A stretch of 64,000 nt of DNA, taken from NCBI GenBank assembly GCA_013407085.1, contig JACCGJ010000611.1, positions 15,036-79,035 on the forward strand. The letters are read 5' to 3'. Below are positions 45,300 through 55,600 of this stretch, piece by piece. This DNA comes from Atriophallophorus winterbourni (taxonomy: Eukaryota; Platyhelminthes; Trematoda; Plagiorchiida; Microphallidae). Position 1 is the first letter of the stretch. Each line of letters begins with the position of its first letter. Position numbers and translations under genes: made by a program. The notes under the pieces are model-generated. The model was not told where the DNA came from and did not search any database. It saw only the letters and a program-made list of their open reading frames with translations.

Positions 45300-45765
45300 A
45301 TTTGATGTTGACAGGTTTTAGAACTGCGGCACTGTCACCGGTAGCGGACATTAATCTTAATGGACTAGCAAGTTTATTTGATTCAGTCGATCGAAACGTC
45401 TTCTTAAACATATTGACGTCAAAATGCCTTGGATTTCCAAGAATAAAAATTATTTATTTATTTATTTATTTTTCAATTCTTTTTGCAAAATTATGTCAGC
45501 ATACTTTGTGCACTTTAATGCTTACAACAACCTTTCGCGGAAATTTCCCAGCTTAAGTGGCCTCCGACAAAGGTGTCCAATTTCTCCTTCCTTGTTCAAT
45601 TTTGTGATTGATGCCATCAACGGTTTGTGCAGCAAAGAACCACAGAGTTTGGAGTTCACATAATATTAGGTGGCAGGCTTCACGATTTGGACTATTCTGA
45701 TGATATATTTCTGCACTACGACTCAGACACAGATGCACTTCCTCTATTGGAAAGCTAGCTAGTAT
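45300..45765 (+). pseudogene. RTE-like reverse transcriptase fragment (1)
   Basis: The frames read 'TGFRTAALSPVADINL' and 'LFDSVDRNVFLNILTSKC', then 'SGLRQRCPISPSLFNFVIDA' and, after a stop, the region of the YADD box ('YSDDIFLHYD' in another frame near 45695). This is the RT palm of an RTE/SR2-type LINE (the G-VRQGCPISP-LFNFV motif). A short AT-rich insertion at 45420-45500 sits inside it. Confidence 0.7.
45418..45500 (+). repeat. Short hairpin-plus-microsatellite insertion, copy 3
   Basis: aaaatgccttggatttccaa g aataaa with (TTTA)n, as at 30325. It falls between the 'FLNILTSK' and 'TTFRGNFPA' codons of the RTE-like RT. Confidence 0.55.
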
Positions 45766-46611
45766 AGTTCCTGCATTTGAAATGCATTATGCATATTCAA
45801 AGTGTTTGTTTTGCTGTAAGACATCGATGTATCAAACAGCACTTATTTATTGAAACATAATTCGCTGAAAATCAAGAGAGCCATTGGCCCAAACAAACTT
45901 AAAACGGCTTCCATTACGTCTTTATCTGGTAGGCTGATTGTCGACAAAACTCAACAGATGGAAAGATGGATAGAGCACTTCTCCTCTCTCTACTCTAGAG
46001 ACAGTACGGTTTTACCGCATGCACTTGAAAATGTCGAACGGTTGCCGACCATTAAATATCTAGATACCCCTCCTACTCTTGATGAGCTTAATAAAGCAAT
46101 CGACCGCTTAGCGAATGGGAAGGCCCCTGGTGACGACGGAATTCCACCTGAGCTCATCAAATGCGGTAGATAAGCATTATTACAGACTCTTCACCATTTG
46201 CTTCTTCAGTGCTGGCAGGAGGGGGAGTGTCCCACAAGAGATGCGAGACACAAAGATCATCACGCTATTTAAGAATAGGGGTGACAGAGGCGACTGCAAC
46301 AATTACAGAGGAATCTCCCTTCTGAATGTTGTAGGCAAATTGTTTGCTAAAGTCTTACAGATCCGGCTGCAAGTTTTAGCTGATAGAATTTACTCCGAAT
46401 CTCAATGTGGCTTTCGCAAGGGAAGATCAAGCGTTGACATGATCTTCTTCCTGAGACAACTTCAAGAAAAGTGTCGGTAACAGCGTATGTCATTATACGC
46501 GGATTTAACTAAAGCATTCGACTACGTCAGCATGGAGGGTGTTTTCAAAATGCTTGATCTTATAAGCTGCCCACAAGGCTGCTCAGATTCGTTATTTCGT
46601 TCCACTCAGGC

Positions 46612-47346
46612 ATGAAAGGCTCAGTCCATTTTAATGGTTGCAGTTCAGAAGCATTTGAAATTCGCCGAGGCGTCAAACAATGGTGTGTTCTTGCTCCCAC
46701 GATGTTCGGCATATTCTTTGCTCTGCTTCTGAAGCACGCTTCTAGGACGAGAACAGAAGGCATTTACATACGCACGCGAAGTGATGGTAAGCGTTTCAAC
46801 CTGAACCGGTTGAGAGCACAAACCAAAGTACGGGATGTGATAATCCGTGATCTGTTGTCTGTCGACGATGCAGCCTTTATTGCTCACTCCCAAGAGAACC
46901 TACAGTCGCTAATGGACTGTTTTTCGTCGGCATGCAAAGACTTTGGTCTAACAATCAGCATGAGCAAGACCAAAGTCCTTGGTCAAGGGACTGTATCGCC
47001 ACTAATCATCACTGTTGGGAACTGTCAGCTTGAACCAGTTCATCATTTCACATATCTTGGTTCAACCATTGCGGATAACCTCTCGCTAGACACGGAGATT
47101 GATAAGCGGATTAGCAGAGCAGCTGTCATTTTGTCCCGATTGAACTCTTGTGTTTGGGGTAACCGCAAGCTGACTGTAAAGACGAAGATGATGGTTTACA
47201 GCGCGTGCGTACTAAATGCTTTACTGTACGGCAGTGAAACCTGGACCGCCCACACAAAACACGAACGGAAGCTGAATGCTTTCCATCTACGAAGCATCCG
47301 TCGTATCTTGAAGATATCGTGGGCGGACAGAGTGACTGATGCTTAA
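46612..47346 (+). pseudogene. LINE-Z reverse transcriptase, central open frame
   Basis: 244 codons: 'FEIRRGVKQWCVLAPTMFGI' (normally GVKQGCVLAP; Gly to Trp here), 'DLLSVDDAAFIAHSQENLQS' (SVDD in place of Y/FADD), 'SKTKVLGQGTVSP', 'VHHFTYLGSTIADN', 'LNALLYGSETWTAHTKHER' and 'FHLRSIRRILKISWADRVTD'. The two catalytic Asp remain, but the aromatic residue before them is lost, so activity is doubtful. A stop follows at 47344; the tail continues in another frame. Confidence 0.8.
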
Positions 47347-47489
47347 GTGCTTTCATAAGCTGGTCTACAGAGCATGTTCACCCTATTGCGAGAGCGCCTT
47401 TTGCAGTGGCTCGGTCATGTCTAGAGAATAGAAAATGGTCCTATTCCGAAAGATTTACTCTATGGTGAGTTTCAATTAGGAAGTCGACC

Positions 47490-47850
47490 ATTGGGCAGAC
47501 CGCACTTGCGGTATAAAGACGTTTGCAAAAGAGATATGAAAGCTGTTGGCGTTGATCAGGCGAGTTGGGAAGAACTTGCTCTTGACCGCTTACATTGGAG
47601 GCATTGTGTGAAGCGTCGTCTGTAAGCCGGGGAGGAGCGAATACAGCTCTTGGCTGCTGAACGCAGATCACGCTGCCGGCGTGCAACTGATGCAATACAA
47701 CAGAGTTCTGACTATCATTGCAAGCGCTGTGGGAGAGATTGCTCCCCCCGAATCGGACTGTTTAGTCATTCAAAAAGCTGCAAAACATGAAATTCATGCG
47801 ATGTGATGTATATCCATGGTCGACATCGACCGAAGGAGGCCCACAACAAT
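47490..47850 (+). pseudogene. LINE-Z C-terminal tail and zinc finger, with 3' end
   Basis: 'LGRPHLRYKDVCKRDMKAVG', 'QASWEELALDRLHWRHCV', 'LLAAERRSRCRRATDAIQ', then 'YHCKRCGRDC' and 'GLFSHSKSCKT', a C2H2/C2HC-type finger. The 3' end with a near-palindrome follows. Matching ends occur at 12940, 13680, 59690 (minus) and possibly 63526. Confidence 0.8.
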
Positions 47851-48004
47851 TCGTTGAAAACTGTAAATTTTTGCAGTATCAAGGAATCATGTCAATGATC
47901 ATGCATCGTTAGATAACTAAGTATCGGCACGCGTTTTTGAGCGATTGTTGCATTCCACATCTTAGATTATCTCTGTCATCGAGAAGGACTGTATATTTTA
48001 CTCG

Positions 48005-48820
48005 AAGTTAAAGTTTACAAACGGCAGTTCAAGCTGTATTACTGTATTTACGCGAAACTTGGATCTTACATAAACAGCACATTCAGCGTATCCAAGTATT
48101 TGAGAACCAATGTCGCCGCAGCATTTCAGTAATTGGCTGTTACAATCTCATTTGAAAAGTTTCTCGTCAAAATAAGCACTTCGGTAGTAATGTTGGTATA
48201 CAGAAGCAGACTGACTCGCATAAGTTACTTGGTTGAGACACCTTTAACGGACTTCGGTAATGGATTCTTTTGCGACATCAAATCACCACTGGCGTATATC
48301 TCGTGGTGACCAAACTGTCAAATGGCATAGGGAGCTAAAATCTCTTACTAGTAATTTTTCAAATTTGCTGTAGCACGTCTTCTTGACTGGGGTCCTTGCT
48401 ATCAGATATCACAGTGGTTGTTTACGCTTTAGGATACGTCCCGAAACCGTGTTCGGTGGCGATCTTGCACTAAGTAGTAAGGCGGTATTCTTGGAGTGTT
48501 TGCTAACCTTGTGTGTTTTCAAGTGGAGTGAAAAGTGCATGCTATGATGCAGGGCAGTGAAAGCCGCAAGGAAGCTGTCATGCTGATGTTGCTCTATTCG
48601 TTCACAAACCTTGATTGAATGCATGTTCCATTCAAGTTGTAGGCGACTCATCCTATTTTATTTGCACTTTTCTTCTTGAGAATCCGTAGTTATTTAAGTA
48701 TAACACTTTCTCATCTTCTAGTATTTTACTTTTTCATGATTATATGGCCATTAAGCATTTGGTCATGCTACCGGTGTAATGCTGTCTCTTATGATGATGA
48801 TGATGATGATGATGGCTGAT
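48005..48820 (+). pseudogene. RTE-like LINE 3' part (2) with ATG microsatellite tail
   Basis: 'AVLLYLRETWILHKQHIQRI' and 'QVFENQCRRSISVIG' align with the common 'VLLYGCETW.LR.ED.R.L.VF..RCLR.IA' segment. Further on, 'ARLLDWGPCYQISQWL' matches 'R...GWGPRD..NQWL', a hallmark of trematode RTE ORF2 tails. A run of ATG repeats at about 48794-48815 closes the 3' side. Many stops. This supports a flatworm origin. Confidence 0.65.
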
Positions 48821-48829
48821 ATAAATGAA

Positions 48830-50580
48830 TCACTTCTCGATAAGAGACAAGCTAAAAATTTCTGATATGATACTGTGAAATGCATGTAAGATTGGAGCAT
48901 TGAAAATTACTTTTATCCGAATTAAAAACACTATTAAAAGTATTAAAATTAGGCTAATGCAACATAACAGATGGACAATGTTAGGTCTCAAAATAATAGG
49001 GTGTTTTAAATATCAGTAAGATTAACACTCAATTTAAGAGTTGTCTCAAAATTCGGACGCGATTTAAAACAAACTAATCGATCTGCAGATTTCAATACAG
49101 CTAAAGTGGTTTGCATCAAATAAGTTTTGTTTTGTTTGGCTCATTATTGTCGTAATGGCAACCTATTTTCCCTTACAAGTTCTATAATACATTTCAAGAT
49201 AAACATGCCGAATGTGTCCGTTTTCTGTTTCAATTAAGTTTTAAGTGCTCTTTACAAAAAATGAGCACCATAAATTTGAGATTAGCCATAGCATATTATT
49301 CATTTGAATAAACGAATTTGGAGAAATGTTAAAAAGTTAAAAAGGTTAAATTCAACATTTAATAATCTTATCACCAAGTAAATATTCCTGTCAGAATAAA
49401 GTATAAAAAGATGAGACTTTGTTGTCATTCGTGGACATATAGATGCCGTTTCCATTTAGGTGAAATATAGTAAAATTATTTGCTTATTCAATTTATAAAA
49501 AAACAATTTCCTGGTACTCATGCCTCATACGCAGTAAAATTCAATTGTTTTATTATTGATTAAAATGTGGAAAATGATTGAACACAAAGATAATATAATA
49601 AACACAAGTCAAACTGAAGTCATTTTGTGCCATTTTTTATTGTGATTTTTCAAATATAAATCATTAATTTTGGTATAGATACGGTCGTGTATATCTACTA
49701 AATATCAATGAATCACGAACATTTTGAATCATAAATATACCATACGATCAAAGAGCTCTTGATTCATTCAGAGTGTCAAAATATTCCAATATTAATTTCA
49801 CACAAATCAAAAGAATTTGAATACAATTGCCTCAGGGACTCTGAAAAATGATTAAAATTTTCAATGGGATATAAGATGATTAGATAACATAATTGGGATT
49901 TTGAATGTAATTTATTTAAAAATGTTTGAAACAAGAGTGAAACAATACTATGCGTTTTCGAGTCTCACACATATTATTGAGCGAATTTATCTGCTTCAGT
50001 AAAACTAAACATAAATGGTGTACGCGAAAAAAAATACATTAAGAGAAAGTGCGCACAATTATATATATATATATATTAACAGGAAAATAATAGAAATACA
50101 TTATTCTAATTAAATTCAATCTCTAAATACGAGAAATTTATCAGCTAATTTATTCCTCTGCCGAAAAGGAGACATTTTAATTTTATCATTTGGCATATTT
50201 GTCAAGTGAATTATTTTACATCTTACAGAGAATGCTGTATTCATTCACTGGACCAAAATAGACGGATAGTTGTTAATGAACTATTTGTTTTAAATTCGTT
50301 TTTTTTTAATTTGTGGCATTATTGCTACAATTATAGCGCGAGTATTGTAAATTTATTCATCGCATCGCGTATATATTTTATTTGTTTTTCACGTAGACGT
50401 TTTCTAGTTGAATTCGACTATAAATTTATGTTTCTCGTTAGGATTATATTGTTATTTTCAAATCTGTTCTTCACTGTTCACAGAAACGAGCAGAAGTTAG
50501 GTGCAAAGCATATTCTGTTTGCTGCTCGCACGATCTTGTTTCAACAATTCATAGCAGCACTCTATCGTTTCAGTTTTTAA
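48830..50580. other. AT-rich region, no gene recognised
   Basis: Very AT-rich, with a (TA)n run at about 50060-50076. An open frame at 50206-50580 (124 codons, rich in Phe, Ile and Leu) has no recognisable domain and is probably compositional. Confidence 0.45.
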
Positions 50581-50589
50581 TCTGATGCT

Positions 50590-50730
50590 TAAAACTAAGT
50601 GCTATATCAATGTATTGTGGTGCACACATCCCCATCCTTTACACATCACTAACGGTTTCTGGCTGTTTGCCGTCATCATGTGGAGACAGTAAAATCAGGT
50701 TCAGTTAGCCTTAAAACAGTGCTATATCGT
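50590..50730 (-). repeat. Retrozyme-like unit, subfamily A, core mutated
   Basis: The minus strand keeps stem II (GGC-AAACA-GCC), GAAA and stem I pairs CAC/GTG. The C of CTGATGA is A (ATGATGA) and ACCGGT is ACCGTT. The C3 change should abolish hammerhead cleavage. Confidence 0.75.
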
Positions 50731-51598
50731 TTCACGTCATCAAATCAATCTCGACAGCGTTAAACCTCTTTTTTACAGAGAGTGTCACTGCATTCGCTTT
50801 CCGCTCAAGTTCATATAATCGATTTAGAAATATTGCTTTCTATGCGACTAGTATAAAATAGTGCTGTCCAGTTAGAATGAACAGATCTTACTGGCCAGAT
50901 TAGATAAACAACTATGCCTTAGCCTACTTCTTAAACTACGTTATCTCAGAGTGACGTGGTGAACGTTATTTCGATATAGATTCTTTAGATAGCGTCACTG
51001 CCGCATAAAGCTTATTCATGGTCTAATTTCCTAAAATAAAATATATACTACAGTTTTAATCTCAGCCGTAAGTCCGCAGTTGTGCTGAAGGCAGATATAT
51101 TGCATGGACAAGTTTAGATTTGCTCTGCCGAATCCGCCCCAAACGCTTCTAGATGTATTGTTTTGAAACATCATTGTAAGAAAGATATACTGGACTTCAA
51201 ATTTGCCACGCACCTCAAGCTAATGCATGTGTAATATCTATTTTTAGAATGAGACACCAGATCATTCGTGCATACGTTTTGGGAGGGCTCAGATGAAAAG
51301 TTGTCTTAGCTCATATGTTCGTTTTCTGTCGTAATACGCATGCTCCAAATTTGATATTTTATGCTTATTTACATTGAAACCGCAACGGTTAAAGAAAGAT
51401 CAACAGCTTATATTTACACGAGAAGACCCCAATTTGTTTAAAAATTTTGAAAGGAAATTCATAAGGTGCCATCCGACTCTCCTGGAGTAGCGTAGTGTTG
51501 GGTTGATACAGGCAGGATATTATTTACATCACACGACACTGTCTTCACCGAACGTTTCCATATCGTTTTAAATCTTTATTCTGAAGAAAATCTGAAAA

Positions 51599-52225
51599 AA
51601 ACTATTTTCAAAATCCTATATAATTCCAACCATGGAGCATACATCACAAGCTTGGGCTCCGTGGTTAAAAAAGGATATACTATTGATTGACAAAATATAA
51701 CATCGTGCAACCAAACTCGTAAGAGGTTTCCGGAAACTAAAGTACGAGGAACGACTGCAAGAACTGAGGCTCCCCACTCCCCTTCAAAGAAGCCTTCGAA
51801 GCGATATGATACTAACATACAAAATATTAAATACCCCACATCATCCCTTAAAACATTTATTCGAATACCGTGAGTCACGACATACGCGCAGCTACTCAGA
51901 AACACTGCAAATTCCCCACTCGCGTATCAGCTGTTGCCGATATTTTTTTATTGTGTAAGTGTCTTTTTTCTTTGGAATTCCCTCCCCGAAACTCTTGTCA
52001 TCTCTCCCAGCATCGAAAAGTTTATTCGAAATTTGGATACTTATTTGTTGCATAACGATTTAACGACACCTGCGTATTGACTCATGGTAACTATACAACT
52101 TGACTATGCTTGACATTACAAGATAATTTTATACCTATTTCCTGAACGAATATTTCGTATGATATAGTAATTGTGAAGCTATGTGCTTTCTGTGAAAATA
52201 AATTCTTGAATCTTGAATCTTAATG
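51599..52225 (+). pseudogene. LINE-E 3' fragment
   Basis: This aligns with the last ~190 codons and 3' region of LINE-E at 22.2-22.8 kb: 'TMEHTSQAWAPWLKKDI', 'HHPLKHLFEYRESRHTRSYS', then 'ctatttcctgaacgaatatt' and a short (TTGAATC)n tail at 52201-52222. 5'-truncated, with in-frame stops. Confidence 0.85.
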
Positions 52226-52618
52226 AAGGCATTTGATATTAAATATTGTATAAAACGTTACACATATAAATGAAACATATATTGATCGGGCTCAAATCCA
52301 TCACAATCTCTGTATGGTATTTACGTTGTTAACTTTTAACCATTGCAGTTTACCGAGATTTAATCGAGTAAGTCCTGGTTCACGCAGCTCCATCAGCACA
52401 GAATTTACGCTCATTTTGAGGTGTCTCATCTCCATCTGCTTTTCAAATCATGTGATTTATTCACTTTACTCGGAAGCTCTTACTCAGAGAGAGAGAGAGT
52501 GAGAATGCTTCATTTTTAGTGAAATATTTCAAATTCCATGCTCCATTCTCAATTAATCATTCGTCTTTCATAGTCGATAGCAAGAAACCCTCAACAACCT
52601 GGTCGCTTACCTTCAAGC

Positions 52619-55600
52619 ATGTCAAACAATGCAATTCAGAGTTCGATTTCGAGCATGTCGAAAGATAACATCGTCACAGACGAACACACAAAAACCGGGA
52701 AGGAATTCCAAATCGAATTTGGTAAGAAATGTGGTTCATTTTCTAAAGTATACCACCGTCAATACATATCTTATGTAAAGGATAAAACTCAGCTTTCACC
52801 ATATGGATGAGTGCGTCAATTTGTCACTTGTTGCATCGCCCAAAATGGATTCACTTGATGTATGCTTCCTTTTAATTATTCAAGTTCAGCTACCAGAAAT
52901 ATTCCGTCGTTGGAATCGAATGGTTAATCTTAGTTCTCTCACTTTCGACCAGAGCGACAGCAAGTTCACGGTCGCAGTAGAGAAAAACGACTTCGGAAGC
53001 GTTTAGGTCTTTAAATTATCATAGGATATTGTATTCAGATTGCGAGAGTCTTTTGAACTTTGAAAGCCTTGCTTGTAATGACTGAAGCTATTAGAGAATA
53101 ATGTAAGAGCGAATCGATGAGATATATAAATATCTTCAAGAAAATAAATCCACGCTTGTACAAAGCAAGCATAATGAACCACATTTTCGAAGTGATAATT
53201 CCTCAAATTTGCAAAAAAAATATATTTCGATTACAAAGCGTTTGAACGACCTCATTTGCTTCAAGGTTGTTTTGCAGACAACACATGTTTCCTGCGAGTT
53301 CCGCTCTACTGGCATTGTCTAATTTGCAAGGCAGTTTATCCGGCAACGGTATCACAACCAGTTCATTTCTAGCTGCCATTTGTCTCATCCGTTCGTTAGG
53401 TGTGCGACGGTGCCACTGTAAATTACACACTGATCTCACAACCAAGTCATGCAAACTGTTTACTGAACCCTGCACACAACAGACAGCTTGTTTCGCATAA
53501 TGTTAACGGGCTGTTGCGAGCAGAAAACAACAATTCATTCGATTCATTATGTCAAAGAGGGTTGGTGCAAAGTGGCTGGTACAGATTAAACGCGCAAAAA
53601 TCAGGCACTCGATTCAACAGTAAAGACATTTACTCTTCCGCTTTAATCTTCCAATTCCGGGAAAATAACTGCACTAAAACACGTCTCTCGTCAAAGTTAC
53701 AATTTAATTCATACATTATAGAATAATTTGGAACACTGAAGCGAAGTGCTGGTAATGAATCATGCAAAACGCTCAATTAAAATAATATTTGAGGTCTACG
53801 AGGAGTTTACTAACGCCCTTTTCAATAAACTAAGCAATAAATTGAATTGAATTATTGGAAATTAATCAGTAATGCTATCGATCGCGATAACATATGGTTA
53901 CATGGTTAGGAACATTCATATATTAAAATTACTTAGTTCGTATGGTGTATATTTCACAGACAATAGTTTAAAGACATTTTTATTTACATTATTCCGGTAA
54001 ACGTGGCTTATTCATCTGCCTAAACACAATGTGACAGTACGACTGGCAATATAATGTTGGCTAGAAACCCCATATCTGCACGCTGTGTGAACGGAATGTC
54101 TTGGATTGATTATGGGGACCTATAGATTTATCAATAGGTATCCAATAATCACCAAGCAAGTTTTCTTTCGAAGGTGGCTTGTTAATTACCTACCATGAAC
54201 GTTTTGTTTACGAGCAATTTTACCGTTGCAATGTTGAACTAATTTCCGAATAGTTGAACTTTAAAGACTTTTTGTTGTCATGTCGTTTGGTTACATAACA
54301 TTATTTTTACCCAAATCTGTTCATTTTGTTTTGTTTAAAATAGTGCAAGGTGCATCGGAAGAAGACAAATCACTGTTCAAACGGGACAAAAATGCGGTGG
54401 AATTTGTTTTCAATTACAGCAAGCTGTGGTGTAAAGCGTGTAAAGACATCGTTCTTGCTTTGGAAAAATGTGCCTGCGCAGGTTGGTGATTGGTGTTCTA
54501 AGTTTTATGCTACAAGATGTTCCCTAATAATCTAGGCCCGGTTTCGGGCTAGCTTATTTCTTTCGTGTCTTATGAAGCCTTCAATTCTACAACTCTTGCA
54601 TTGTAAATCATTCTTAAAAGAATCCTGAACTTCGTCTGTACAAATGGAGTCTTGTTATGACCACACGTTAGTCTTAAGCTCTTCAAGACGATCGTTCTAA
54701 CGATAAGTGAATGAGCATAAAATTTCGAGCCTAATCTGAGTAATATGAAATCTGAGCTTGATGTCAAAAAAATTACAAGCTCAAGCTATTCTCTGAACAT
54801 CTGATTAAGTGATGCATTTCAAATGCTGTTTTGTAGTGATAATATTGTTTACGGTATCTTGATTTATTTTGTTTGTTAGTTTTGAATATCGAAAATTATT
54901 GATAAAAATCAGAGAATCAAGAATAATATACGACTGCTGTTTCTTGTCAGAAGCAAGCTCAATTGGTACATATGTAATAACTCATGAATAAAAAGTTACA
55001 CATTTATTAAGGTGCTCATATCCCCATCCCTTACACACCATCACCGGTTTCTGGCTGTTTGCCGTCGTTAGGTGGATACAGTAAGATCAGGTTCAGAATT
55101 TTCTTCGCGAATGGGATGATTGAATGAAAATTTGCTTGTGAACCAAGTTGCGTTACATTAAATTGTATTAAATACTTACAAAGTAAAATCATTCTTAGCT
55201 AAAAGCTGTTAATATACAATATAAAAGAGAACTACAATGAGTTTTATTTCGGTTAACACGCATCGACTCTCAGCATAATCAACGAATGTTAAAATAAAAG
55301 GTCCATATTTTTAATTAAGAATCGATAATACAAAATGAATATTTTCGTATCCGAGACTTGATTGATGCTCTCTTACGCTTCCTAATCACGCTGTAACAGA
55401 ACAGATAGAAACTCCGTCTTTTAGGCGGAAAGTTTAGTTTCGAATCCTGCCACTGTTTTTGTACAGTTCGGAAAATTTGCTTAATAAAACTTACACCCCG
55501 TGTATAACGCTTACCAATATTAGGCGAAAAAATAACTACACTGGCATATCGTACTATTTAGTGGATAAAATGATATCATCCATAGAGCATCATGTTAAAG

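Larger units (their letters stand above)
45844..47850 (+). mobile_element. LINE-Z, RT with C-terminal zinc finger, 5'-truncated
   Basis: Starts in the linker before the RT ('LIVDKTQQMERWIEHFSSLY', 'APGDDGIPPELIKCG'). It continues through broken frames with 'DTKIITLFKNRGDRGDCNNY' and 'SQCGFRKGRSSVDMIFFLRQ', then enters a 244-codon open frame. It ends in the zinc finger and the ccatggtcgacatcgaccga signature (47815-47845). The 'FKNRGDR.DCNNYRGISLL' and 'GFRKGRSSVDMIF' motifs resemble RTE/BovB-related LINEs; the exact clade is not settled. Confidence 0.82.

Noticed and set aside
53203..53475. 90-codon minus-strand frame that looks somewhat protein-like
   Set aside because: No recognisable domain, overlapping plus-strand frames of similar length, and no convincing splice context beyond one possible acceptor.
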